This document shows, piece after piece, positions 1 to 7,476 of a stretch of 64,000 nucleotides of DNA; position 1 is the first letter of the stretch, and every line of letters begins with the position of its first letter. The DNA is from Shewanella acanthi. GTDB lineage: Bacteria > Pseudomonadota > Gammaproteobacteria > Enterobacterales > Shewanellaceae. The stretch spans positions 2,728,001 through 2,792,000 of the forward strand of contig NZ_CP080413.1 in assembly GCF_019457475.1 (NCBI RefSeq), read 5' to 3'. The notes below the pieces were generated by a model. The model made no database searches. It was not told the DNA's origin and worked only from the letters and a program-made list of their open reading frames with translations. The position numbers were made by a program, and so were the translations under genes.

Positions 1-365
1 GCCAGGCCACAGTTGCTAATAGCGCTTTAGCACAAAAATGTCAGCTGAAATATTAAATACATAATCAAAGACGACCTGTAACATATTGATTCAAATTAAC
101 TTACCACTTTATAGGTAGCAAATCCCTCAAGAATGACTTACAAATAACTTACAGCCTTGTGAGATATATCTCACACGATATCGGGCACATCTACCATATT
201 ACCAATTGAGTTTAGCAATAACTCAATCAACTGCAGTTAACCGTAGTTACAGGGAAAATTTGATAGTATTCAGAGTGATTGCAAGAAGGTTAATTTGAGT
301 AAACTGAATGGCACACAGTAAAATGACTGTCTACGGGCAAATAGATGGTAATAGAAATAAACAAA
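1..365. other. Intergenic region without protein gene
   Basis: No credible coding sequence. The only structure I can support is the palindromic UvrY-like box at 158-175 with its neighbouring CTTACA half sites. Short open frames at 270-509 overlap the terminator of the adjacent sRNA, lack a ribosome binding site, and are discounted. Confidence 0.6.
158..175. promoter_or_regulatory. UvrY/GacA-like box (left copy)
   Basis: A perfect 18-base palindrome, TGTGAGATATATCTCACA, close to the UvrY/GacA/VarA recognition pattern (TGTGAGA-N-TCTTACA type) that activates csrB/rsm sRNA genes. Two further CTTACA half sites follow at 137-142 and 148-153, exactly 11 bases apart. The same arrangement occurs at 1057-1085 upstream of a Csr-type RNA. 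No gene in the window is positioned to use it, so the target is probably a minus-strand RNA gene starting just left of base 1. The palindrome is seen; the regulator is inferred from the family pattern. Confidence 0.6.
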
Positions 366-391
366 AAGAAAAGGGCGCAACCAGTGCGCCC
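361..391 (-). terminator. Terminator of the Csr-type RNA
   Basis: On the minus strand the stem GGGCGCA/TGCGCCC with a 5-base loop is followed by TTTTCTTTTTGT. It is a canonical intrinsic terminator for the minus-strand RNA only, since there is no T-run on the plus side. Confidence 0.85.
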
Positions 392-895
392 CATTTGTTC
401 CGTTTAAGCCTTCCTGCTCGATTCGTGCTCCCTGCACCGTCCATGCGTATGATTGCGTCCTGCTGTCCCTTTTCCCTGCATTTCCCTGTGCTAACAAATT
501 AATTAACACTCAATCCCTTGAACCAGACGTCCGAATCTGGAACCTATCACATCCTGTGACGTATCCCTTCGTCTTCCTTAGACTTAGCCATCCCTAGATT
601 GAGTACAAGCTGTTCACCCTTATACCTATCCTGTTACTCGACATCCTTTACGAGCAGCAGCCAATCCCTCAGCCTGTCCAACATCTTCCCTGAGCCCCAT
701 TATCCTAACAGTTGATGTCCGATATCTTCCTTGAATAAGCAGCCCTGCTTTTCCTTAGCCTATCCTAGGCAGTTGACAGTTTTCCTACTGTCAAAGATTC
801 AATCCAAAGAACCTAAATCCAAATAACCTAAATGAGTAGCCTCCTGCTTCCCTTTCGCCCACTTTGCTATCCTTGCAATCCATTGATATTGGCGA
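366..895 (-). ncRNA. Csr/Rsm-type sponge RNA (CsrB/CsrC-like)
   Basis: Read on the minus strand, this roughly 530-base stretch holds about 31 GGA motifs, many as AGGA or AGGGA in hairpin loops. Clear examples are TGACAGT-AGGAAA-ACTGTCA, GCCTA-GGA-TAGGC, CACA-GGA-TGTG, GTGC-AGGGA-GCAC and GTCT-AAGGA-AGAC. It ends in a strong Rho-independent terminator at 361-391 (GGGCGCA stem followed by a T-rich tract). This is the hallmark of CsrB/CsrC/RsmY-type RNAs, which titrate the translational regulator CsrA. The 5' end is uncertain: a TAGAAT -10-like element at 903-908 would start transcription near 895, while another candidate (TATTAT at 987-992) would start it near 979. A UvrY-like box lies at 1068-1085. 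The length is greater than E. coli CsrB (about 370 nt), so two fused or tandem RNAs cannot be excluded. Confidence 0.85.
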
Positions 896-1056
896 TGAAA
901 TAATTCTACGACAAAACCACGGCTTTTGTTTTTTTTGGATAAACATTCTGTGAGCCGTGGCTCAACTTTTGGCGCCAACAGATTACATAATACACTGTTT
1001 TACAAAAGATTAATAAAAGATATGTTTATGAAACAATCAATACATAATCCATTTGT

Positions 1057-1085
1057 CTTACAGGCTTTGTAAGCAATATCTCACA
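1057..1085. promoter_or_regulatory. UvrY/GacA-like box upstream of the Csr RNA
   Basis: TGTAAGCAATATCTCACA at 1068-1085 with a CTTACA half site at 1057-1062. The spacing matches the copy at 137-175. It lies about 170 bases upstream of the likely start of the minus-strand Csr RNA, a distance similar to the distal UvrY site of E. coli csrB. This fits BarA/UvrY (GacS/GacA) activation of the sRNA. The sequence is direct observation; regulator identity is inferred. Confidence 0.65.
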
Positions 1086-1109
1086 CACCTGTAAGCCGAT
1101 AACGGATAA

Positions 1110-1445
1110 TCAATCCTTGTGCTTCAGGGAGTTACTTTTATGAGAGGTTAATTTACCGGTCAGTATCTGTACAAACATCACCCAATCCCCCATCAGGCTG
1201 TAAATAGGGTACTTAAAAGTCGCAGGTCGATTGTGCTCGAAAACAAAATGGCCAATCCATGCAAATCCATAACCCGCAATGGGCATTAACCAATACAACC
1301 AACTTGCCTGCGTCACGATTGCTGCAATCAAAATGAATAAAACTAAGCCGCTACCAAGCACATGCAACCAACGACAGGTCTTATTTTGATGCTGAGAAAG
1401 GTAAAAGGGGTAAAACTCAGCAAAGGTTTTATATCTCTCATTCAT
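1110..1445 (-). CDS. DUF962 / Mpo1-like membrane protein
   Basis: A 111-residue protein of the DUF962 family. Its yeast relative Mpo1 is an ER dioxygenase that shortens 2-hydroxy fatty acids; bacterial members are largely uncharacterised. Conserved histidines are visible in RWLHVLG (about 28) and GHFVFEHNRP (about 66-71), with hydrophobic segments near 33-62. I chose the ATG at 1445, inside the end of the upstream GNAT gene (8-base overlap), because homology begins at MNERYKTFAEFYPFYL; the longer frame to 1595 is the GNAT gene read in another frame. The overlap implies translational coupling with that acetyltransferase. Family assignment is good; the enzymatic role in bacteria is not established. 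Confidence 0.85.
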   Translation of the reverse strand: MNERYKTFAEFYPFYLSQHQNKTCRWLHVLGSGLVLFILIAAIVTQASWLYWLMPIAGYGFAWIGHFVFEHNRPATFKYPIYSLMGDWVMFVQILTGKLTSHKSNSLKHKD

Positions 1446-2076
1446 CCTGTTGGCCTGCATAAAAAAGTAATTGTCCCGCGACACTCCCGATTTCAAGTTC
1501 CCCAAGAGAAACAAAATCATGCTGAGTGAATAAATGAGTATGCGATTCTTTTGCACTAAATACACCGACGCCATCGAGATCAGGCTGCTCATCACACCAA
1601 CTCACAACCGCCTGCACCAATTGATGGCCTAAACCTTTATGCTGCTCTGTCGGTGCAAGGGCGATAAATTGCAAAATAGCGCAGTGGTTACTCGGCAATA
1701 ATTCGACAATTTTTGATTCCTTGTGGATCAGTGCTTGCGTCGATTGCCAACCAGTCCCCAACAACATCTTTAAACGCCAGTGCCAAAAGCGAGCTTCACC
1801 TAGAGGGATTTCTTGAGTAATAACGCAAGCCAATCCCACTAATCGCTCCTGCTCGAATAAGCCTATCAGCGCCTGCTTTTCCTGCCACAGGGTGTTTAAT
1901 TCCTCGCGGATGGCTGCACGCAATTTTTGCTCGTAGGCAGCTTTATCGGATGCACTAAAAGCATTAACAAAAAAAGGGTCGTCGTGGTAAGCGTTATACA
2001 GAATTGAAGCAGCAATACGTAAATCTTCGGCGGTGAGATATACGGCGCGGTACTCATCCAAGGCATTATTGTCCAT
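1438..2076 (-). CDS. GNAT family N-acetyltransferase
   Basis: A 212-residue protein with the GNAT fold. The acetyl-CoA binding motif A is seen around 137-160 as LAPTEQHKGLGHQLVQ (Q-x-x-G-x-G type), preceded by the strand ILQFIAL. The N-terminal region (1-100) matches the usual GNAT alpha/beta start. The substrate cannot be read from sequence. It is the first gene of a minus-strand pair and its stop codon is overlapped by the start of the DUF962 gene, so the two are probably co-translated. The start at 2076 (ATG) is the only one that preserves the N-terminal strand. Confidence 0.85.
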   Translation of the reverse strand: MDNNALDEYRAVYLTAEDLRIAASILYNAYHDDPFFVNAFSASDKAAYEQKLRAAIREELNTLWQEKQALIGLFEQERLVGLACVITQEIPLGEARFWHWRLKMLLGTGWQSTQALIHKESKIVELLPSNHCAILQFIALAPTEQHKGLGHQLVQAVVSWCDEQPDLDGVGVFSAKESHTHLFTQHDFVSLGELEIGSVAGQLLFYAGQQDE

Positions 2077-2221
2077 TATTAGAATTCCTTGTTTTAGATC
2101 ACACTCTTATGAGTCTTTATCAATGTAACAAGGAAAGCCAAAAGTGCAAATGTTAATCATTAATTGCATTTTTGACAGACTGGCATAACCTAGTTTGAGG
2201 AGAGCAATTAAGGAGTCACAA

Positions 2222-2455
2222 ATGGATACCACCCCCGTAGACCTAAGCCACCTCTTTGAGCAGTTAGGATTAGATAACCAGCCCCAAGCCATGTCGACAT
2301 TTATTGCCGGTCATAAACTCAGCGCCAAAACTCATTTGAGTGACGCGACCTTTTGGAACGAAGCCCAGCGCAATTTCATTATTGAAGCCCTAGAAGCTGA
2401 TGCCGAATGGACGGAATTAATTGAGCAATTAGATACCCAATTAAGAAAGCCCTAA
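2222..2455 (+). CDS. DUF2789 family small protein
   Basis: A 77-residue acidic protein matching the DUF2789 family, known from Shewanella, Pseudomonas and relatives, with no established function. It has the typical pattern LFEQLGLDN, FIAGHKL and FWNEAQRNFIIEAL. I start at the ATG at 2222 because AAGGAG lies just upstream; an in-frame TTG at 2195 has no such site. It stands alone between a divergent GNAT gene and a convergent lipoprotein gene. It is predicted to be cytoplasmic and helical. Confidence 0.85.
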   Translation: MDTTPVDLSHLFEQLGLDNQPQAMSTFIAGHKLSAKTHLSDATFWNEAQRNFIIEALEADAEWTELIEQLDTQLRKP

Positions 2456-2573
2456 GACAAATGCAAAGGGCTTTAGGCTAAAGTTCGATAGCAACTTACC
2501 GCAGATAGTGGCTTACTACTGCACATGAAATAAGTCAAAAATCAATTAACAGCTCAGTAAGCAGGCTTTGCCC

Positions 2574-2978
2574 TTATATTTTGCTGTACGCCGTTTCGCC
2601 CCAGCCCACTAGTGCATTATTACTTAACACAATCGGTGTGCACTCATCTTTAGTGGTCTTATTATCGCTACGGCTATGCTGGGTGCGATAAAACAGCACT
2701 AGCACTTCCTTATCCGCTTCAGCCATCGCCTGTCCTTTTTGAATATAGGCTTCGCTAAAATCGGCGGTTCCCATCAGGGTCATCACCTGATCTTTACTCA
2801 TGCCTAGGCTGAGTTTGACTAAGTTATTTCGATTCTTCTCTTGGGTTTTCTCCCAAGACTCCTTACGATCCCAATCGGTCTCGCCATCGCCAACATTGAC
2901 CACACAACCACTAAGACCTAAGCTTGCTAGCCCCAAAAAGGTAACGGCGATAAATTTGCGAGTAAAAGTAGCGTTCAT
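2574..2978 (-). CDS. DUF3192 lipoprotein
   Basis: A 134-residue lipoprotein. The signal peptide ends in a lipobox, LSGC, with the lipidated Cys near residue 24. The mature part contains the DUF3192 domain: a small SmpA/BamE-like fold with KLSLGMSKDQVMTLMGTADFSEA, then VLVLFYRT and a TTKDECTPIVLSNNALVGWG block. The start at 2978 is supported by AGGAAG six to eight bases upstream. A paralogue with a membrane anchor instead of a lipobox sits at 56767-57174. DUF3192 proteins are of unknown function; localisation to the envelope is inferred from the lipobox. Confidence 0.85.
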   Translation of the reverse strand: MNATFTRKFIAVTFLGLASLGLSGCVVNVGDGETDWDRKESWEKTQEKNRNNLVKLSLGMSKDQVMTLMGTADFSEAYIQKGQAMAEADKEVLVLFYRTQHSRSDNKTTKDECTPIVLSNNALVGWGETAYSKI

Positions 2979-3125
2979 CTTATAACTTCCTGGATAATGA
3001 TTTTTGAAGCTCTTTAAAAGCAAAATAAATGCCAAAGATTAACCTTCTGTTTTATATAAATAAAACTAATATCGATTCGGCGCGTTAGTAAAAATCACCA
3101 AATGATGTAAGGAATTTCACTTAAT

Positions 3126-3515
3126 ATGAGTCCAATTGACCAAGTATTAGCGGCGGCGCGCGCCCTCGAAGAAAGCGGTAAAGTGCCAAGCCTTGCGCTG
3201 ATAAAACCCCGTATCAGCAACAAGATCCCTATGCCAATGATTATTCAAGGTTTACAACAATATAAGTCCATGCCAAAGGCTGAGCGAGAGCGTTTATCGA
3301 AACTGCAATCCCCTGTAGTAGAAGCGTCATCAACTGAATCAAGCATCACCCTCGATACCTTGGCTGAAAAAATGGCCGAGCAATTCGCTTATCAGCAGGC
3401 ACGTTTTGAGCAGCTCATCACTCAAAAAAATAATGAGCTCACTCAACTTCACAACGAATTGCTCGAACTTAAACAACGCGTACAACTACTCGAATCCCAA
3501 GGAAATGACCGTTAA
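3126..3515 (+). CDS. Hypothetical coiled-coil protein
   Basis: A 129-residue protein I do not recognise with certainty. The first 60 residues (IDQVLAAARALEESGKVPSLALIKPRI) resemble a small winged-helix or DNA-binding module of the KfrA/DnaT-like type. Residues about 78-126 form a clear heptad-repeat coiled coil (FEQLITQKNNELTQLHNELL). The stop overlaps the start of the next gene by one base (TAATG), so it is translated together with the zinc-ribbon protein that follows. The pair may act together on nucleic acid; that is inference only. Confidence 0.7.
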   Translation: MSPIDQVLAAARALEESGKVPSLALIKPRISNKIPMPMIIQGLQQYKSMPKAERERLSKLQSPVVEASSTESSITLDTLAEKMAEQFAYQQARFEQLITQKNNELTQLHNELLELKQRVQLLESQGNDR

Positions 3516-4288
3516 TGTTTGTGACTGAACTGCGTTTTGAATGTTTTGCCGATACAACAATTAGCGCGGCGGAACGGGCAATAAATCAGTTGCTTGAAGC
3601 CTACCGAGCCAATGGCCAAGTACTTGGGCGGGAGTTTGCCGTCGCCTTTAACGAGGGCGAATTCAGAGTGCGATTATTAACACCTGAAAAAACCAGCCTC
3701 GCCCACCGCCATCACAGTGCTTGGGTGAAAAAAGCACTTGCAGAATTGACCGATGCGAAGTTACTCGCTCCACGTGAGAAATTCATTGGTCAGGACATCA
3801 ATTCCGAGGTCAGCAACACTGAACCGCCAAGCTGGCAATTACTCTATACCAGTTATGTGCATATGTGCTCCCCCTTGCGTAGCGGCGACAATTTACTGCC
3901 TATTCCGCTTTACCACATTCCGCCGACATTCAATGGCGATCATAAACGGGTGATCCGCTGGCAGACGGAGTGGCAGGCCTGCGATGAACTGCAGATGGCG
4001 GCGGCAACTAAAGCGGAATTTGCCGCCCTTGAGGAGCTATCCAGCCCGCAAAGTGATTTATTTCGAAGAGGTTGGGATTTGCGTGGTCGCATAGAATACT
4101 TAACTAAAATCCCGACCTACTATTACCTGTACCGCGTGGGTGGTCAGGATCTGCAATCCGAACTCGCACGTCCTTGCCCACGCTGTGGCAGCCACGAGTG
4201 GAAACTCGACGAGCCTTTGCTCGATATGTTCCACTTTCGCTGTGAACCTTGCCGGATTGTGTCCAATCTTTCCTGGGATCATCAGTAA
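3515..4288 (+). CDS. DUF2310 zinc-ribbon protein
   Basis: A 257-residue protein of the DUF2310 family, described as zinc-ribbon-containing and possibly nucleic-acid binding. The C-terminal ribbon is visible: Cys221-x2-Cys224 and Cys243-x2-Cys246 (CPRCGSHEW ... FRCEPCRIVS). The N-terminal 200 residues carry the family signature, including QLLYTSYVHMCSPLRSGD and IPLYHIPPT. The start codon shares a base with the upstream stop codon, indicating translational coupling to the coiled-coil gene. A bidirectional terminator follows at 4298-4335. No catalytic residues are evident. Confidence 0.85.
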   Translation: MFVTELRFECFADTTISAAERAINQLLEAYRANGQVLGREFAVAFNEGEFRVRLLTPEKTSLAHRHHSAWVKKALAELTDAKLLAPREKFIGQDINSEVSNTEPPSWQLLYTSYVHMCSPLRSGDNLLPIPLYHIPPTFNGDHKRVIRWQTEWQACDELQMAAATKAEFAALEELSSPQSDLFRRGWDLRGRIEYLTKIPTYYYLYRVGGQDLQSELARPCPRCGSHEWKLDEPLLDMFHFRCEPCRIVSNLSWDHQ

Positions 4289-4297
4289 ACAGTGATT

Positions 4298-4335
4298 AAA
4301 AAGCCCTAAAACGTAGAACTCTTTAGGGCTTTTTA
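4298..4335. terminator. Bidirectional terminator
   Basis: Inverted repeat AAAAAGCCCTAAA ... TTTAGGGCTTTTT with an 11-base loop, between the convergent DUF2310 (+) and syd (-) genes. The A- and T-runs on each side allow use in both directions. Confidence 0.85.
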
Positions 4336-4393
4336 ACACTCAAGCTAAGTACGATGACTTATTGAAGATGCCTAATTTCTTTATTTTCAGCGC

Positions 4394-5044
4394 TTAATGC
4401 TTACCCATTAAGTTATGCCACATACGTTTAAGACTGGCAAAAATCCCAGGATGCTCAACCTCAGGCATGGGCAACTCCTCGTGCTTCACGGGTGGTGCAA
4501 TTCTGGGTGACAGCGATGCTATAAACTCCGCTAAACTTGGCGCTAATTGCTGTGAGGGTAACTGCCCAGGGATTTCAATCCACACGCTGCCATCGCTATT
4601 ATCGACGGTAAGCATCTTATCTCCTTCGTCAAGAAGTCCAATAAACCAGGTCGGTGGCTGCTTGAGCTTTTGCTTCATCATTAAGTGCCCAATGATATTT
4701 TGCTGCAGGCTATCAAAGTCGTCCTCATTCCACACCTGTAGCAGTTCGCCGCTGCCCCACTCAGAATCAAACAATAAGGGTGCAGCAAAAAATTGCCCGT
4801 AAAAATCATTAATTTCAGGGAGCAGCGTTAACTCAAGTGCATGCTCAATATTGGCAAAGCTGCCTTGCGTTTCACGCTTTACGGGTTGCCAAAATACGGG
4901 TTCATCGGAGTCGACATCAAACTCCCCTTGAATGCACAAAGATGTCTCCCCCTGCGGGTAATATCTCGGCAATTCACCTAAAGTTGATAGGTAGGAGCGA
5001 TAATAGTTATCTAAAAATTTATCGAGAGCAGGCTGACAAGACAC
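4394..5044 (-). CDS. syd: SecY-interacting protein Syd
   Basis: A 216-residue protein of the Syd family. In E. coli, Syd is a cytoplasmic, membrane-peripheral protein that binds SecY and is thought to monitor translocon integrity. The match runs end to end: N-terminal [28 protein letters not shown] (read in parts), the central VFWQPVKR and [14 protein letters not shown], and the C-terminal MWHNLMGKH. The length equals that of relatives outside enterics, which carry an extra C-terminal tail compared with E. coli Syd (181 aa). It is divergent from queF with about 60 bases between the starts, an arrangement common in Shewanella. Confidence 0.92.
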   Translation of the reverse strand: MSCQPALDKFLDNYYRSYLSTLGELPRYYPQGETSLCIQGEFDVDSDEPVFWQPVKRETQGSFANIEHALELTLLPEINDFYGQFFAAPLLFDSEWGSGELLQVWNEDDFDSLQQNIIGHLMMKQKLKQPPTWFIGLLDEGDKMLTVDNSDGSVWIEIPGQLPSQQLAPSLAEFIASLSPRIAPPVKHEELPMPEVEHPGIFASLKRMWHNLMGKH

Positions 5045-5072
5045 TTAAGCACAATCCATTTTCGGGTATAAT
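5045..5072 (+). promoter_or_regulatory. Candidate sigma-70 promoter of queF
   Basis: A perfect TATAAT at 5067-5072 preceded by TTAAGC (5045-5050) with a 16-base spacer. Transcription would start near 5079, about 25 bases before the queF ATG. The -10 is strong and the -35 weak. Confidence 0.5.
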
Positions 5073-5103
5073 GTGCACCTATTTTGACATGGAAACCGTA
5101 TTG

Positions 5104-5964
5104 ATGACACACAATCACGATCCCTATAGTGATGCAAAAGAGCTTGCTGGCTTAACCTTAGGTAAAGCGACAGACTATCAAGCCGAATATGATGCATCGC
5201 TGCTGCAAGGGGTTCCTCGCTCACTCAACCGTAACGCTATCGACCTCAATGAAGGCAACCTGCCCTTCCATGGTGTTGATATTTGGACGGCCTTTGAGTT
5301 GTCTTGGCTAAACGCTAAGGGCAAGCCTATGGTTGCCATTGCTGACATTCAGCTTAGCTTTGAAAGCCAGAATCTGATCGAGTCAAAATCCTTTAAACTT
5401 TACTTAAACAGTTTTAACCAGACGAAATTCGATAGCGTCGATGCAGTGCAAAAAACATTAGTTCAAGACCTAAGTAACTGCGCTCAAGGTGAGGTGAGTG
5501 TTCGAATTATCGAGCCTAAGCAATTTGGCATTCAACGTGTCGTCGAGCTGCCTGGCACCTGTATCGATGATTTAGATATTGAAGTCAGCGACTACGACTT
5601 TAACCCCGAATACCTTGAAAACAGCACAGATGAAAAGCAGATCGTTGCCGAAACATTGAATTCTAACCTGCTAAAATCTAACTGTTTAATCACCTCTCAG
5701 CCGGATTGGGGCAGCGTGATGATCCGCTACCAAGGTCCTAAGATTGACCGTGAGAAACTGCTGCGCTATTTGATTTCTTTCCGTCAGCATAATGAGTTTC
5801 ACGAGCAATGTGTTGAGCGCATTTTTGTTGATTTAAAACACTACTGCAAATGCACTAAATTAACTGTGTATGCCCGCTACACCCGTCGCGGCGGTTTAGA
5901 CATTAACCCCTACCGCAGTGATTTTGAGCACCCAGGTGAAAGCCATCGCTTAGCAAGACAGTAA
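5104..5964 (+). CDS. queF: NADPH-dependent 7-cyano-7-deazaguanine reductase (QueF)
   Basis: A 286-residue bimodular QueF (E. coli/Vibrio-type long form). It reduces preQ0 to preQ1 with two NADPH in queuosine biosynthesis. The catalytic Cys194 and the acid Asp201 are seen in [13 protein letters not shown], seven residues apart as in the family. The substrate-binding [15 protein letters not shown] motif lies in the N-terminal T-fold half (about 90-105) and the [10 protein letters not shown] helix in the C-terminal half. I use the ATG at 5104 ([14 protein letters not shown]); the longer frame back to 4837 runs through the antisense of syd. A TATAAT box at 5067 fits this start. Confidence 0.95.
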   Translation: MTHNHDPYSDAKELAGLTLGKATDYQAEYDASLLQGVPRSLNRNAIDLNEGNLPFHGVDIWTAFELSWLNAKGKPMVAIADIQLSFESQNLIESKSFKLYLNSFNQTKFDSVDAVQKTLVQDLSNCAQGEVSVRIIEPKQFGIQRVVELPGTCIDDLDIEVSDYDFNPEYLENSTDEKQIVAETLNSNLLKSNCLITSQPDWGSVMIRYQGPKIDREKLLRYLISFRQHNEFHEQCVERIFVDLKHYCKCTKLTVYARYTRRGGLDINPYRSDFEHPGESHRLARQ

Positions 5965-5991
5965 TCCGTAAGCATTAATGTCTGCATTAAA

Positions 5992-6045
5992 CGCCCCGTA
6001 TTTTTAAAGGCACTCTTTTCAAGAAAACCTTAAAAATACGGGGCG
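5992..6045. terminator. Bidirectional terminator between queF and pfaE
   Basis: A long inverted repeat, CGCCCCGTATTTTTAA ... TTAAAAATACGGGGCG, between convergent queF (+) and pfaE (-). The A/T-rich inner stem provides U-tracts in both directions. Confidence 0.8.
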
Positions 6046-6075
6046 ATGTTGTTTCTGGATGTTACTCAAAGGTCA

Positions 6076-7083
6076 TTAGTACTTTGCCAACAAACTTTCA
6101 ATATTGACCTGAAACAATGACAAGTCTTCAAGCGAAAAGCGGTTTGTGCAGTGTGTTCTATCGCTCTTATATTCAGTATCTTGAGAACCTGCTTTAGACC
6201 CGATAGTGAGAGCAAATCGATATTCCTCTGTTAATCGGCCAAAAACACTCTGCCACTGCAAACTCGATTGGCTATTTAGTGATAAGTCTGCATGCTTAAC
6301 CGTACTATCGGGGTTAACGCTAAGCCCCGTTTCCAGCTCAATTTGAGAAAATAGTGGCAAATGGTTAGCTGTACTTTTAGCAATGTCAGCACCATTTTCT
6401 GCTACATCATCAAAGCGCTGTAATGGCGGCAAAGTTGGAGATTTCTTGCCAAGGTGATTAACGTCATTTGCTGCAGTTGAATCAGTTTGCTCGTTAGTAT
6501 GTAAACTGTCCGGTAGCAGCTTAAAGGCAAAGGATTTGAGTGACTGCGCGAGCCCCAGCCCCGTCGCTTTAATGTAAGATTCTTTTAGTGCCCATAAATC
6601 GAAAAATCGCTGCCGCTGCAATTTTTCATCCCCTAATGCTAACAGCGCATTGGTTTCAGCGGGGGAAAAATAGTGGTTTAAAATCGGATGGATATCGGTT
6701 TTAACGCGCTCTCGCTCTATATCCACACCAAACAATAAAGCTGACTTATCCTTGCACTCAGGCTGAGTAGACAACGCAATTAATAACCAGTCTCCACTGT
6801 GGCTTAGGTTAAAATCGAGTCCCGTGAGTTTATATTGCTCTTGAGTAAGGCTAGGTTTGCCACGATTTCCATACTCAAAACACCACTCATTAGGTTGAAG
6901 CGGCGCGCTAGTTGAGAGTAAAGAGCGCAGCGCTGCCCTTACCACTAGACCATTATTTTGCGCCTGGGGAGAACGGTACCGTGCCACTTTAGTCCGCTCA
7001 TCCTCGCTTAAAAGCGCTAACGCCTTATCGACTAAAGCGGGCGGCATTGCTGTTAAAGGGATGAAAAATAATTTGAACTTCAT
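6076..7083 (-). CDS. pfaE: 4'-phosphopantetheinyl transferase PfaE
   Basis: A 335-residue Sfp-type phosphopantetheinyl transferase. It loads the 4'-phosphopantetheine arm of CoA onto the acyl carrier protein serines of PfaA, which PUFA synthesis needs. Motifs in order are NRGKP (73-77), FNLSHS (91-96), GVDIE (119-123, Mg binding) and WALKESYIKATG (164-175). After residue about 190 comes a roughly 90-residue polar insertion before the final conserved strand (SVFGRLTEEYRFALTIG); typical Sfp proteins are about 230-240 aa, so this is an unusual extension. The start at 7083 (ATG, MKFKLFF) is preferred over an in-frame TTG at 7095. It is divergent from pfaR across a 393-base gap and convergent with queF. 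Confidence 0.93.
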   Translation of the reverse strand: MKFKLFFIPLTAMPPALVDKALALLSEDERTKVARYRSPQAQNNGLVVRAALRSLLSTSAPLQPNEWCFEYGNRGKPSLTQEQYKLTGLDFNLSHSGDWLLIALSTQPECKDKSALLFGVDIERERVKTDIHPILNHYFSPAETNALLALGDEKLQRQRFFDLWALKESYIKATGLGLAQSLKSFAFKLLPDSLHTNEQTDSTAANDVNHLGKKSPTLPPLQRFDDVAENGADIAKSTANHLPLFSQIELETGLSVNPDSTVKHADLSLNSQSSLQWQSVFGRLTEEYRFALTIGSKAGSQDTEYKSDRTHCTNRFSLEDLSLFQVNIESLLAKY

Positions 7084-7476
7084 CTCTATATTCAAACCTT
7101 TGGGATGGATTTTGGTAAGTCAGCGCCCATAGAGCGTTATGCTCGTTATCCTACCTTAATTCGAACGGCTAAGATATCCATTCGCATTGCTAGCATGAGA
7201 TCACAAAATACCATTTACCCCATAACAACACATTTTTGCTCCCATTTCGACATTTTCCGCTCATAAGAGCCTCAAATTTTCCCTTATTAGTCCCATATGA
7301 TTGTATCGTCCCGAAACCTCAGGTAATCTGCTACACCATTGTGCCCATTCTCTAATAGAACTGGCGCTAACAATGGGATAAAGCCCATATTTTGCTAAGG
7401 TTTTAGGCTGAGGTTTTAAACCAAAGTCATAAGGCAGGGAGTACCGATAGATTATGCAGGATGATAATAATTATTA
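7084..7476. other. pfaE-pfaR divergent intergenic region
   Basis: Non-coding, 393 bases between two divergent genes of the same pathway. The best promoter candidate toward pfaR is TTGTAT (7301-7306), a 17-base spacer, then TAATCT (7324-7329), which would leave a leader of about 140 bases. An imperfect direct repeat (GAGCGTTATGCTCGTTATC at 7132-7150) and an imperfect inverted pair (CATTGTGCCCATT at 7337 against AACAATGGG at 7369) are possible operator elements. I recognise no defined FadR, FabR or CRP site. Confidence 0.45.
7301..7329 (+). promoter_or_regulatory. Candidate promoter of the pfaRABCD operon
   Basis: TTGTAT-N17-TAATCT matches a moderate sigma-70 promoter in spacing and sequence. 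It is the best-spaced candidate I found in the gap, about 148 bases upstream of the pfaR ATG. Prediction only. Confidence 0.35.

Noticed and set aside
270..509. Open frames of 64 and 79 codons on both strands near the left end
   Set aside because: Both overlap the terminator and 3' part of the Csr-type RNA, lack ribosome binding sites and have no recognisable protein features.
917..960. CCACGGCT/AGCCGTGG inverted repeat as an independent terminator
   Set aside because: The 28-base loop and short T-tract are poor for termination; it more likely lies in the promoter or 5' part of the Csr RNA.
4837..5103. N-terminal extension of QueF by 89 residues
   Set aside because: It is the antisense of syd, and the family start [10 protein letters not shown] at 5104 has a TATAAT box just upstream.
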